The notes beneath the pieces are model-generated. The model ran no database searches. It worked only from the letters and a program-made list of their open reading frames with translations, and was not told the origin of the DNA. Of a stretch of DNA of 64,000 bases, positions 8,264 to 16,105 are shown piece by piece. Both the position numbers and the translations under genes were made by a program. The first letter of the stretch is position 1; every line of letters begins with the position of its first letter. The stretch spans positions 186,001 through 250,000 of the forward strand of contig NZ_QPJW01000001.1 of NCBI RefSeq assembly GCF_003337355.1, given 5' to 3'. The DNA comes from Fontibacillus phaseoli. Lineage in GTDB: Bacteria; Bacillota; Bacilli; Paenibacillales; Paenibacillaceae.

Positions 8264-8896
8264 GTGGATATTCACTTGAGGGACGGGGCGGGAAATGATT
8301 TTCATTTTCCGGTCAATCCCGAAGAAATTACGATCTCCAGAGGGAAATCGTTGGAGACGGTCAATATTTTATCGCTCGGGGAATACGAATTCCCTGCGGG
8401 AGAGAAGGTGAAGGAAATCGCCTTCTCTTCTTTTTTTCCGGTGTCGTATGACAAAGGGTACTGCAAGTACAAGAATCTTCCCGACCCGCAGGAGGCGATG
8501 AATCAGCTCACCCGGATGATGAACAGCAAGACGCCGGTTCGGCTGATGATCACTGAAACCGCGGTCAACGTGCTGGTGATGATCTCCGCGCATAACACGA
8601 CGTTTAAAGGCGGAGAGCCGGGGGATGTGTATTTTGAAGTGACGGCACGCACTTGGCGGGACATGAAGTTCCATACGAACACGTCAGCTGCTCCGAAAAC
8701 ACAAGGATCACGGCCGGACACCAAGCCGAAAGCCAAAACCTACACGGTCAAATCCGGTGATACGCTGTACAAAATCGCCAAGCTGGAGCTCGGGAGCAGT
8801 GCCAAATGGCAGGCCATTTACAATGCGAATGTCAAAATCATCGGCAAAGATCCGGGCAAGATCAAACCGGGGCAAAAGCTGGTGATGCCGTCATGA
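8264..8896 (+). CDS. xkdP: LysM-domain tail protein (XkdP)
   Basis: A 210-residue protein with a GTG start at 8264 behind AAGGAGGG. Residues 1-140 form the XkdP core (the PVNPEEITISRGKS motif). After a Pro/Lys linker comes a C-terminal LysM domain of about 50 residues (YTVKSGDTLYKIAKLELG to KIKPGQKLVMPS), which binds peptidoglycan. It would sit at the tail tip or baseplate hub (gp53-like) and help contact the cell wall. Its stop codon overlaps the next start as ATGA. Confidence 0.88.
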   Translation: MDIHLRDGAGNDFHFPVNPEEITISRGKSLETVNILSLGEYEFPAGEKVKEIAFSSFFPVSYDKGYCKYKNLPDPQEAMNQLTRMMNSKTPVRLMITETAVNVLVMISAHNTTFKGGEPGDVYFEVTARTWRDMKFHTNTSAAPKTQGSRPDTKPKAKTYTVKSGDTLYKIAKLELGSSAKWQAIYNANVKIIGKDPGKIKPGQKLVMPS

Positions 8897-9864
8897 GTTA
8901 CGAGGTGGTGCTGCAAAACAAGTATTATCTCCGCGAGTTGATCGAGAGTATCTCGCTGACCGAATCGCTGGATCAGATCGCCTATCAGGCCTCCATCACC
9001 TTGAACATTCCGGGAGATTTTCCGGGGATCGAACCCGGTCAGGAAATCCGGATCAGCGGCGTGCCGTTCGGTGCAACCAAACAGGTACCTCTGCTGCATC
9101 CCGGCGTGGTTTGGGAGTGCAGCAGCACGGCCAGTCTGATCAAGAAGATGACCCTTACGGTTTACGACTGTACGATCTATCTGGCGAAATCGGAGGATGA
9201 GTGTCTTTTTGCGGCGGGCGGAACGGCTTCTCAGCGACTGAAAAAGTATGCGACCGATTGGAAAATCAAGCTGGGGTCCCTTCCGGATACGAAAACCAGG
9301 CTAAAGAAATCGGTGTATCGCGCCCAAACGATTTATAGCATGATCATGTCCGACCTGAAGGAGACAGTGAAATCCGGCGGCGACATGTATATCCCGCGGA
9401 TGACAGCTTCCGGGCTGGAACTGTTCAAAATCGGCGGCAACAAAACCGTCTGGCGATTGGAAGGCATCGAAGAGGCGACGCAGAGCCGTACGCTGGAAGA
9501 AACGGTGACCCGAGTCAAGGTACTGGGGACGGAGAGCGGAGAGGATGCCCCGGCCAAGGTCCTCGCTATTGCTTCGGGAGAGACGGCCAAGTTCGGCGTA
9601 CTTCAGCGAATCGTTCAGGATGACGACGTCAAAACCACGGAAGCCGCAAAAAAACTGGCGGAATCGATGCTTACGGGAAAAGGAGTCTCCTATTCCGTAT
9701 CTTGTACGGACCTTAACACGGTTCGAGCCGGCGATAAGGTGAATTTTAACGGGCTGGGATTGATCGTTACCTCGGTAACCCACCAACTTGGCGATCCTGG
9801 GCATATGACTCTGGAATTGTCTTCTTTCGAGGACGTGAAAAGGAGGTATTTTCTTGACGGTTGA
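8893..9864 (+). CDS. xkdQ: Tail hub protein XkdQ
   Basis: A 323-residue protein whose ATG (8893) overlaps the TGA of xkdP; in-frame starts further upstream lie inside xkdP and are less likely. It resembles XkdQ/YqbQ, the hub-type baseplate protein of PBSX-like tails, in length and in the N-terminal YYLRELIESISLTESLDQIAY pattern. The C-terminal part (DLNTVRAGDKVNFNGLG) is a hub-like beta domain. It lies between the LysM protein and DUF2577 genes, as in PBSX. Confidence 0.85.
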   Translation: MSYEVVLQNKYYLRELIESISLTESLDQIAYQASITLNIPGDFPGIEPGQEIRISGVPFGATKQVPLLHPGVVWECSSTASLIKKMTLTVYDCTIYLAKSEDECLFAAGGTASQRLKKYATDWKIKLGSLPDTKTRLKKSVYRAQTIYSMIMSDLKETVKSGGDMYIPRMTASGLELFKIGGNKTVWRLEGIEEATQSRTLEETVTRVKVLGTESGEDAPAKVLAIASGETAKFGVLQRIVQDDDVKTTEAAKKLAESMLTGKGVSYSVSCTDLNTVRAGDKVNFNGLGLIVTSVTHQLGDPGHMTLELSSFEDVKRRYFLDG

Positions 9865-10255
9865 TCCATTCACCGCGCTCGCGGTTACTCTACGGGACAA
9901 TGCCGTAAACAAGACCAAGGAAGTTCTCTCCGGCGTAGCCGTCGAGCTTGGCACGATTAAATCCTCCGGTTTGAAGCTGGATCGGTTCAAGCATGAAATC
10001 GGGGATTATTATGTGGCCGAATTTCCCGGAACCTTGAAGCTACCTGAGTTGAAATTGGCTGGAACCGTTACGGGACTTAAGGATAGCGGAGGAGGCGGCA
10101 TTCAAGGAAAAGCGAATTACTCTTTTGAAGCCTCCGAAACAAAGGAATCGTCTCTAAAATTGCAGTATAAGCCCGGCGACCGGGTCCTTGTGATCCCGTT
10201 GAACGGAGGGCATGACGCAATCGTGATTTGCAAGGTGGTGAGCAGAGGTGGCTAA
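9854..10255 (+). CDS. xkdR: DUF2577 phage protein (XkdR)
   Basis: A 133-residue protein that starts with TTG at 9854 within the end of xkdQ, behind AAGGAGG. The opening DPFTALAVTLRDNA and the C-terminal YKPGDRVLVIPLNGGHDAIVICKV match the DUF2577/XkdR family, probably an OB-fold spike or baseplate component. It overlaps the next gene by 8 bases. Confidence 0.82.
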   Translation: MTVDPFTALAVTLRDNAVNKTKEVLSGVAVELGTIKSSGLKLDRFKHEIGDYYVAEFPGTLKLPELKLAGTVTGLKDSGGGGIQGKANYSFEASETKESSLKLQYKPGDRVLVIPLNGGHDAIVICKVVSRGG

Positions 10256-10703
10256 TCTTTTTCCGGAAAATACGGAACAGTCCTGGGGAGCGGACCAGTT
10301 GTCCGAAGTTCAGGATGAGGGCGTGCGCTTTGGGAGAAGCTGGCGTTTTGATTTTGATGCAGGAGAATTCGTTATGACGCCTACGCGAAAAATAGCCGGA
10401 GCCGAAGGCACGGAAGCCTGGATCCTGTGGTGCCAAAAGGCAATCCGCACGCCGCGTTACAGACATCTCATTTATTCGCGGGACTATGGGCAAGAATTCG
10501 AGGAACTCATTGGCAGAGGCTACAGCCGGGCCGTTCAGGAGAGCGAAATCCAGCGGATCGCCAGAGAAACGTTGTTGATTGACCCTCGTACGGCAAGCGT
10601 GGAGGGTTTTGTTTTTGAATGGCAGGGGGAACGGTGTTCCTTTACTTGCCGGGTTGCGAATATACACGATGAAGAATTGACTTTGGAAGGGAGCGTGAGC
10701 TGA
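10248..10703 (+). CDS. xkdS: DUF2634 baseplate wedge protein (XkdS)
   Basis: A 151-residue protein with a GTG start at 10248 inside xkdR. It carries the gp25/XkdS pattern: a FDFDAGEFVMTPTRKIAG segment, then AWILWCQKAIRTPRYRHLIYS and the acidic EFEELIGRGY helix. gp25-like proteins form the baseplate wedge next to baseplate J. The TGA of this gene overlaps the ATG of the baseplate J gene. Confidence 0.87.
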   Translation: MANLFPENTEQSWGADQLSEVQDEGVRFGRSWRFDFDAGEFVMTPTRKIAGAEGTEAWILWCQKAIRTPRYRHLIYSRDYGQEFEELIGRGYSRAVQESEIQRIARETLLIDPRTASVEGFVFEWQGERCSFTCRVANIHDEELTLEGSVS

Positions 10704-11821
10704 TGGCGGAGCTGCCGCTTTTTTTGCAGGAAAAAAATGAAGAAATGATCATGCAGCGGATGCTGGAGCGGGTACCTTCGGATATCGATAAATCCGAGGG
10801 TTCTTTTATTTGGGATGCCCAGGCCCCGGTGGCCTTCGTGCTGGCAGAAGCGGCGGGCTGGGCCCAGCAGGTGTTGCAGCGGGGGTTCGCGGGTACGGCC
10901 TACGGAGAATATCTCAACCTGAGGGCGGCCGAACACGGGATTACAAGGAGGGCAGCCGTTGCGGCGACTGGAGCTGTCCGGTTCACCGGCGTGCCGGGGG
11001 CGGTCGTGCCCGCCGGTACCGTGGTGGCTACTCCGGCCGACGAAATTACGGCCGAAGCTTCGATTGAATTCGAGACGACGGAGTCCGTCGCTTTGGGAGC
11101 CGATGGGCTAGGCGTTGCATCGATCCGGGCTTCGATGACTGGTCGCATGGGAATCGTCCCGGCAGGAGTCATTACGGTCATGTCCTCGCCGGTTGGCGGG
11201 ATTACGGCTGTAACGAACCCGAAGGAAACCCGCGGAGGAGCCGATACGGAGTCGGATGAACTGCTCTTGGAGCGTTTTTATGCCCAGGTTCGCAATCAGG
11301 GGACCAGCGGCAACAAAGCCCAGTATTTGAAGTGGGCGGGAGAAGTGCCGGGTGTGGGCGGCGTTCAGGTGCGGCCGCTCTGGAACGGTCCGGGAACCGT
11401 GGGGATCTATCTGCTCGACGCCGAGAAACGGGCGGCGAATGCCGAGATCGTGACCGCGGTCCAGGAGTACATCGATCCGACGATGGACGGACAAGGGGAA
11501 GGGATGGCTCCGGCTGGACCGGTCGTGAAGGTGATGGCGGCCGAAGAGGTGCCTATTCATCTCTCGGTTCGTTTGACATTGGCTGCCGGAGCTACGAGAG
11601 ATGAGGTCCAAAAAAGCATTGAATTCGGGATTCTCGCTTATTTGAAGACGCTGGCTTTTGCCGATCCGCTTGTGCGTTTTACTCGGATCGCGGCGGTGTT
11701 GCTGGATATTCCACCTATCGTGGATTATGCCGACTTGACCGTAAACGGCAGAAGCGATGCCAATATCGAGATTTTATCCGGGCAGGTCGCCGTGTTAGGG
11801 ACGGTGGATATCCATGGGTAG
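10703..11821 (+). CDS. xkdT: Baseplate J-like protein (XkdT)
   Basis: A 372-residue protein with the baseplate J pattern: DIDKSEGSFIWDAQAPVAF near residue 30, the Ala/Gly/Val-rich central domain, and RGGADTESDELLLERFYAQV near residue 180. It would form the wedge that triggers sheath contraction. Translation is coupled on both sides by overlapping stop and start codons (10701-10703 and 11814-11821). Length and order agree with PBSX XkdT. Confidence 0.92.
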   Translation: MAELPLFLQEKNEEMIMQRMLERVPSDIDKSEGSFIWDAQAPVAFVLAEAAGWAQQVLQRGFAGTAYGEYLNLRAAEHGITRRAAVAATGAVRFTGVPGAVVPAGTVVATPADEITAEASIEFETTESVALGADGLGVASIRASMTGRMGIVPAGVITVMSSPVGGITAVTNPKETRGGADTESDELLLERFYAQVRNQGTSGNKAQYLKWAGEVPGVGGVQVRPLWNGPGTVGIYLLDAEKRAANAEIVTAVQEYIDPTMDGQGEGMAPAGPVVKVMAAEEVPIHLSVRLTLAAGATRDEVQKSIEFGILAYLKTLAFADPLVRFTRIAAVLLDIPPIVDYADLTVNGRSDANIEILSGQVAVLGTVDIHG

Positions 11822-12431
11822 TGCGGGCATGATGACGAATCCGGTTGTGACGAAGACGGGTTTATATGACATGGAAAGTCCGATCGGACGCGAGATGTTT
11901 TCTTACTTGCCCGGATTCTATGAAAACTCACGGATTATAAAATATGACATGGCCGCCAAGGGTGCGGAGCTGGATGCGCTTTACGACGCGCTTAACGAGA
12001 CGCTGGATCAGTTTTTTGTCCGGACGGCGACCTGGGGATTGGATCGGTGGGAATCCGAGTTGGGGATCGCGACGGACCGGGCCAAGCCGCTGGAACAGCG
12101 CCGCTCCCTGGTCGAATCCAAGCTCCGCGGGGCCGGCCAATTCTCGGGCCGACTCGTCAAGAACGTCGCCGAAGCGTACGACGGAGGCACCGTCGACGTA
12201 ACTTTTCAACCCGCCGAATGGAGCTTTACGATCAAGTTCGTCGATACGATCGGCGTTCCGCCGAATCTGGACGACCTGAAAGCGGTCATCGAAGAGATCA
12301 AACCGGCGCATCTGGCGGTGGAGTATGAGTTCAGCTACTTGCTGATCAAAGATCTTCACGGAGTTTTATTGCTCAAGGACATGGAGCGGATCTCTTTATC
12401 CAAATTTGCAGGAGGTGGTCACATTGGCTAG
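11814..12431 (+). CDS. xkdU: DUF2313 / YmfQ-like tail protein (XkdU)
   Basis: A 205-residue protein of the XkdU/YmfQ type. The family pattern is visible in MFSYLPGFYENSRIIK, in ATWGLDRWESELGI near residue 75, and in the LIKDLHGVLLLKDM C-terminus. It links the baseplate wedge to the fibre in related systems. It overlaps baseplate J by 8 bases upstream and the fibre gene by 8 bases downstream. Confidence 0.85.
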   Translation: MGSAGMMTNPVVTKTGLYDMESPIGREMFSYLPGFYENSRIIKYDMAAKGAELDALYDALNETLDQFFVRTATWGLDRWESELGIATDRAKPLEQRRSLVESKLRGAGQFSGRLVKNVAEAYDGGTVDVTFQPAEWSFTIKFVDTIGVPPNLDDLKAVIEEIKPAHLAVEYEFSYLLIKDLHGVLLLKDMERISLSKFAGGGHIG

Positions 12432-13455
12432 CAATACACCTAACCTTAACTTATTGAAAAAAGACCCCGTCACGGACGGGAACGATACATTCAACATCCA
12501 GACGATGCTGAATGACAACTGGGATAAGATTGATGCTGCGGTGGGCGAGGTACGGGAGGAGTTACATGCTATTGAGATTCCGTATGCATCTTTAACAGTT
12601 CCGGGGATTGTACAGCTTTCGAATGAGACGAATGGAACGCGGGAGAATGTTGCAGCTACGGAGTTAGCTATGGGAAAAGTTGCTGTGCAATTGGCGGATA
12701 AAGCCTCAAAAACATATGTAGATGCTAAACCCTGGCAAAAGCACAAACTGACTGATGATTCAGGAAGAGGCGTTGATATATCAGGAACTGATCTAGACAG
12801 TCTGTTCACTAACGGACAATACTTCGGAACATCATTATATAATACGCCTGTTGTAGGTAACTGGTTTTATGTGGAAGTTTTTGGTTACCTTAATACAAAT
12901 TTCTGCATGCAAAGAGTTACAGTTCTGGAAAACTCTATACCTACGCTTTATATGCGTATGAGATACGCAGGTGCTTGGGGCGCATGGTCACCTGATCTTT
13001 TTCAATCTGGCGTTAATGCTAAAATCAGCATTGCGGATGCGGTTAACGCCAAGGGAGTACCTGCATCCGCAAATGACACTTGGTCTTCAATAGCAGCTAA
13101 GATCGGGCAAATCTCTGTATCTGGTCGTTTTGCAAAAGGGACAATTATTAGTTCTGCTGACACTATTATAGTAGAAAGGCCGAATTCAACCCAATCATCG
13201 GTATCAGTTGTCACTTACATCGGTTTAACTTTTATGCCCAGGGTTATTTTTCTGACAAGCGGATCAACAATTATCATCTATTCTAGTGATATAAATTATG
13301 GGGGAAACTTTGCAGCGGACATTCTAGTATTCACTAATAACTCAGTAATTGATTATAAATTTGATGGACCGCTAGTTGTTACTTCTTCAGGTTTTAGTTT
13401 ACCCGTGCCTGGTAACTTAATTAGCACCAGTTTTTTTTGGTGGGCTTATGACTAA
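12424..13455 (+). CDS. Second phage tail fibre protein
   Basis: Start chosen at TTG 12424, 9 bases after GGAGG; an in-frame TTG at 12406 would place the ribosome binding site inside the coding sequence. The product is about 343 residues. Residues 1-100 are the conserved attachment part (LLKKDPVTDGNDTFNIQTML, then the PGIVQLSNETNGTRE motif common in fibres). After this the DNA turns AT-rich and the protein becomes beta-rich and aromatic, ending in FFWWAYD, as in receptor-binding tips. The C-terminus is probably the specificity domain. A reverse-strand fragment that looks like an alternative tip lies just downstream. Confidence 0.8.
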   Translation: MASNTPNLNLLKKDPVTDGNDTFNIQTMLNDNWDKIDAAVGEVREELHAIEIPYASLTVPGIVQLSNETNGTRENVAATELAMGKVAVQLADKASKTYVDAKPWQKHKLTDDSGRGVDISGTDLDSLFTNGQYFGTSLYNTPVVGNWFYVEVFGYLNTNFCMQRVTVLENSIPTLYMRMRYAGAWGAWSPDLFQSGVNAKISIADAVNAKGVPASANDTWSSIAAKIGQISVSGRFAKGTIISSADTIIVERPNSTQSSVSVVTYIGLTFMPRVIFLTSGSTIIIYSSDINYGGNFAADILVFTNNSVIDYKFDGPLVVTSSGFSLPVPGNLISTSFFWWAYD

Positions 13456-13470
13456 GGAAGGAGAATGCTT

Positions 13471-13500
13471 ATGAGTGCTTTGGGGGCAAAAATTTACTAA
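13471..13500 (+). pseudogene. Nine-codon remnant with a good ribosome binding site
   Basis: GGAAGGAG (13456-13463) is correctly placed before an ATG at 13471, but the frame ends after nine codons (MSALGAKIY). In PBSX-like clusters an XkdW/XkdX-type gene follows the fibre, so this is probably the 5' end of such a gene whose remainder was lost. A tiny real peptide cannot be excluded. Confidence 0.4.
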
Positions 13501-13775
13501 CAATAAGACGTAAATACCCAATGGGAATCTAGCGGTAAACTGGCTCCAGTGAAAACCAGGTCATTAGGGTCAGGATAACTAAATTCAAGTATCAATGTAT
13601 CTGGATTAATCTATAATCATTACATTCGGCGAAGTCTCGAAAATAATGGACAGGTTTCAATTTTATACAACCAACAGACTAAGAAACATACCGTTTTAAA
13701 TCTACAAACATCTCAATATTCTCTTCTATAGTGGTTTCTTTAACATTATAGGACGAAAAGCGCACAAACCAATAT
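13497..13775 (-). pseudogene. Reverse-strand broken fragment, possibly an alternative fibre tip
   Basis: Read on the minus strand, this stretch has protein-like segments in shifting frames: an N-terminal piece (YWFVRFSSYNVKETTIEENI), then a piece with ETSPNVMIID, then a last piece containing FSYPDPNDLVFTGASLPLD that ends at a TAG at 13497-13499. At least one frameshift and one stop separate them. The composition is AT-rich like the 3' end of the fibre gene. A decayed C-terminal fibre segment in inverted orientation is the best guess, but no homologue was recognised directly. Confidence 0.35.
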
Positions 13776-13807
13776 TAGAATTGAGTTACATTATACATTA
13801 CTTTCGC

Positions 13808-13832
13808 GCCCCCGAACCCTGGGGGCATTTTT
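13808..13832 (+). terminator. Terminator after the tail operon
   Basis: A perfect 6-bp GC stem (GCCCCC at 13808 with GGGGGC at 13821) with a 7-nt loop is followed by ATTTTT. It lies between the tail genes and the lysis genes and would limit read-through into the holin. Confidence 0.7.
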
Positions 13833-13862
13833 CATACAATTATCAACAAGGAGGCAACCGAC

Positions 13863-14306
13863 ATGAATGATCAGATCAATAACATCATCACCAACACGGC
13901 CTCTATTTTCGGAGCGGTGCTGGGCTACGCTGTAGGCGGTTTTTCCATCCTCCTCCAAGTGCTGCTCGTTTTCGTGATTGCGGACTGGGTTACCGGGTGG
14001 GTGGCGGCGTGGATGAACGGCGAGCTGCGTAGCCGGATCGGGCATGAGGGGATTATCCGCAAGGTCACGATATTTATACTTGTATCGATCGCGCATCTGA
14101 TCGACGGGATTTTGGGCGAAGGTCATTATATCCGGGATGCGGTGATCTTTTTTTATCTGGCGACAGAGCTTTTGTCGATCATTGAAAACGTCGGGCGGAT
14201 GGGCATCCCGATGCCGGGGGTGCTGCGGAACGCGGTGAAGATTTTTCAATCCAAAAGCGGAGACAGCGAGGAGGAAAATGAGGATGCAGGCACGAAACAG
14301 CCGTAA
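13863..14306 (+). CDS. Phage holin (toxin secretion/phage lysis holin family)
   Basis: A 147-residue membrane protein behind AAGGAGGCAACCGAC. Hydrophobic segments near residues 15-42, 62-82 and 88-105, the central LLVFVIADWVTGWVAAW motif and the ELRSRIGHEGIIRK segment match the holin_4 (Cph1/TcdE-like) family. The C-terminus is acidic and cytoplasmic in type. It would open the membrane for the lysozyme encoded next; the lysozyme start lies inside its 3' end, so expression is coupled. Confidence 0.88.
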   Translation: MNDQINNIITNTASIFGAVLGYAVGGFSILLQVLLVFVIADWVTGWVAAWMNGELRSRIGHEGIIRKVTIFILVSIAHLIDGILGEGHYIRDAVIFFYLATELLSIIENVGRMGIPMPGVLRNAVKIFQSKSGDSEEENEDAGTKQP

Positions 14307-15123
14307 CGCAAAAGGAATCGACGTATCCCGCTGGCAGGGCAGCATCAACTGGCCTAAAGTCAAGGCGGACGGGATATCTTTTGCTTTTATCAAAGCGACG
14401 CAAGGAACAGCTTGGGTAGACCCGCAGTTTAAAGTAAACGCCTCCGGCGCCAAGGCCGCCGGTCTCTTGATCGGCGCGTATCACTTCATGGATGCGGCAA
14501 TACTGGAATCCGCCAAACAACAGGCGCGGCATTTTGCGAAAACGATCCAGGCCTCAGGCATTCGCTTCGATCTGCCGCCTGTCATGGACTACGAAAATAA
14601 TCCGGCAGGTTTAAGCAAATCCCAAATCAATGCTGTGGCGGACGCCTTTTTGAAAGAGGTTCAGAAACTGACCGGCATCGTTCCGATCATCTATACGGGA
14701 AATGCGTTCGCTCAGCAATTCCAACCTTCGTTGGGCCAATATCCGCTCTGGGTCGCGCGGTACAGTTCCAATGTTCCCTATGACGTGCCCGCCTGGAACC
14801 GATGGGACTTCTGGCAGTACAGCGACAGCGGCAAGGTGGCCGGGATCGCGGGAAACGTCGATTTGAACGAGTACAAGGGGAGCTTGGATGACATGAAGGC
14901 GAACTATCTCAACCCGGCCAATCAACACGAAAAGGAGGAACATAACATGACGGAACGGGATATTCACCAGGTCAGCGAATGGGCGGCCAAAGACTGGGCC
15001 GAGGCTAAAGCCGGAGGCTTGTTTGACGGCACGCGTCCGGGAGCGCCTCTAACCCGCGAGGAAGCGGCGATTGCATTCAACCGGCTGCAAAAAAACATTT
15101 TAACCACGCTTAAGACATCCTGA
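14278..15123 (+). CDS. GH25 lysozyme (endolysin) with C-terminal SLH-like segment
   Basis: A 281-residue product from ATG 14278 behind GAGGAGG. Residues 11-215 form a GH25 domain: GIDVSRWQG (Asp14 region), IKATQG, GAYHF, and the DYE catalytic pair at Asp104/Glu106. It hydrolyses the MurNAc-GlcNAc bond of peptidoglycan. After a charged linker (residues 218-223) the last 58 residues look like an SLH-type module (VSEWAAKDWAEAKAGGLFDG, then PLTREEAA), which would bind cell-wall polymer. No signal peptide is present, so exit depends on the holin. The linker DNA holds a full ribosome binding site before an in-frame ATG (see the next entry). Confidence 0.92.
   Translation: MRMQARNSRNAKGIDVSRWQGSINWPKVKADGISFAFIKATQGTAWVDPQFKVNASGAKAAGLLIGAYHFMDAAILESAKQQARHFAKTIQASGIRFDLPPVMDYENNPAGLSKSQINAVADAFLKEVQKLTGIVPIIYTGNAFAQQFQPSLGQYPLWVARYSSNVPYDVPAWNRWDFWQYSDSGKVAGIAGNVDLNEYKGSLDDMKANYLNPANQHEKEEHNMTERDIHQVSEWAAKDWAEAKAGGLFDGTRPGAPLTREEAAIAFNRLQKNILTTLKTS
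14947..15123 (+). CDS. Possible internally initiated C-terminal subunit of the endolysin
   Basis: AAAGGAGGA (14931-14939) lies 8 bases, counted from GGAGG, before an in-frame ATG at 14947 within the lysozyme gene. Translation from here would give a free 58-residue wall-binding module starting MTERDIHQVS. Several clostridial and enterococcal endolysins are known to make such C-terminal subunits and assemble with them. Use of this site is an inference; the binding site could also be a relic of gene fusion. Confidence 0.5.
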   Translation: MTERDIHQVSEWAAKDWAEAKAGGLFDGTRPGAPLTREEAAIAFNRLQKNILTTLKTS

Positions 15124-15208
15124 CTGTGATCGCAGAAAAGTGCGCAAGGGACGATGAGTCGGCGCTGAACCCGATTACGCGGCAGCGAAAAATCACGAAA
15201 TCCCGAGC

Positions 15209-15334
15209 CTACTTTCCCCAATACACCGAAAACAAAGTATATATCACATATCCGCAGGCGAGCAGGATGGCAAACGCGCTGATCCACAGCACGCCTTTTC
15301 CCCAACTCCGGTAACGGTCTCTTTGTCTCCACAT
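15209..15334 (-). CDS. Small single-span membrane protein
   Basis: A 41-residue product on the minus strand: a basic N-terminus (MWRQRDRYRSWGKG), one hydrophobic helix of about 20 residues (WISAFAILLACGYVIYTLF) and a short tail. GGAAGGGG lies about 10 bases before its ATG. No family was recognised. It runs against its neighbours and may be a host gene beyond the prophage edge. Confidence 0.4.
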   Translation of the reverse strand: MWRQRDRYRSWGKGVLWISAFAILLACGYVIYTLFSVYWGK

Positions 15335-15621
15335 CTAAGTTCGACCCCTTCCTGTAGGAAATTGAATAAACGGCAATTAGTTACGGCGGGGCAACTTTGG
15401 ACCAGGTACGGATCACTGGCGCCCTGGGTTTATTTGTCATATGTTTTGCCTCGCTTCATCCGCGCAGCTTATATTTTTCTGTACAGCATATATATAACTT
15501 AAGTTAATATCTCCTCTTTTAAACGACCTCATCGAAAAGGGAATTCCATCCATTCGCATTTAATTCCCTGTTAAACTTGCTTTGGCTTCCATACCTCCCC
15601 TGAAAACGGAAATTTTTCTTG

Positions 15622-15651
15622 TTGAATAAAGAACGAATGTTCGCATATAAT
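15622..15651 (+). promoter_or_regulatory. SOS-type promoter with LexA box in the spacer
   Basis: TTGAAT (15622) and TATAAT (15646) are 18 bases apart, a good sigma-A promoter. GAACGAATGTTC (15631-15642), flanked by G on the right, fits the Bacillus LexA (DinR) consensus GAAC-N4-GTTC and sits wholly in the spacer, where LexA would block RNA polymerase. A weaker half-site with GTTC lies about 20 bases downstream. The bases 15335-15621 hold no gene I would support. Confidence 0.8.
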
Positions 15652-15684
15652 ACAAACAAACGTTCTTATATGGAGATGGTATTG

Positions 15685-15888
15685 GTGGAAAAATACATTG
15701 GAAAAATCCTCGAAATCATTTACATCGACCGGGCTGGGCGAGTGTCGCAGCGGCGGATCGAAGTTCATGCGGTGAAAGGAGACCTGGTGCGGGCCACCTG
15801 CCTGAAAACCGGGGAGCCGAGGGCTTTCCGCAAGTCCAATATTTTGGCTTTCGTGCCTGTGAAAGGCCGTGGCAGCCATGCTTCCTGA
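15685..15888 (+). CDS. Small WYL-like protein under LexA control
   Basis: The start is uncertain: GTG 15685 follows GGAGATGG closely; TTG 15682 and ATG 15670 are in frame. From 15685 the product is 67 residues. It has the alternating pattern of a minimal WYL-like fold (YIDRAGRVSQRRIEVHAVKG, then VRATCLKTGEPRAFRKSNIL). WYL domains sense nucleic acid or nucleotide ligands in some bacterial regulators. The LexA box in its promoter points to induction by DNA damage. The following gene overlaps it and is probably co-transcribed. Assignment to WYL rests on appearance only. Confidence 0.55.
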   Translation: MEKYIGKILEIIYIDRAGRVSQRRIEVHAVKGDLVRATCLKTGEPRAFRKSNILAFVPVKGRGSHAS

Positions 15889-16105
15889 TCTCGACCGCAA
15901 GCTGCTGCGGATTTTGTTCAACTTCTCCATCCAGCGGCGGCGGATGCCGATGATGGGCGAACTGGAACGCATGACCGGCAGAAGAAAGGAGGATATTCTC
16001 GAAGGGCTGCGAGCGCTGGAGCGAGAGCAATATATTCATTGGCCGGATCCGCCGCAATTGCAGGATATCCTCGTGCTGGAGGCATGGGATCGGGGAATTC
16101 ATTAA
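15878..16105 (+). CDS. Small winged-helix-like conserved protein
   Basis: A 75-residue protein from ATG 15878, overlapping the preceding gene by 11 bases. The sequence is helical and basic: LDRKLLRILFNFSIQRRRMP, then MGELERMTGRRKEDILEGLR and a final strand-like part, resembling a small winged-helix module. Similar proteins occur in Bacillales without an assigned role as far as I know. It forms a two-gene SOS-type operon with the gene before it. Its last 18 bases form the left arm of the terminator. Confidence 0.6.
   Translation: MLPDLDRKLLRILFNFSIQRRRMPMMGELERMTGRRKEDILEGLRALEREQYIHWPDPPQLQDILVLEAWDRGIH

Noticed and set aside
13863-14306. Holin gene read as a general secretion protein (TcdE-like toxin release)
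   Set aside because: No toxin gene is nearby, and the overlap with a lysozyme gene makes phage lysis the better reading.
15381-15559. Two tiny minus-strand frames (40 and 19 codons) with overlapping stop and start
   Set aside because: The overlap is suggestive, but ribosome binding sites are poor and nothing resembles a known protein, so they were not annotated.
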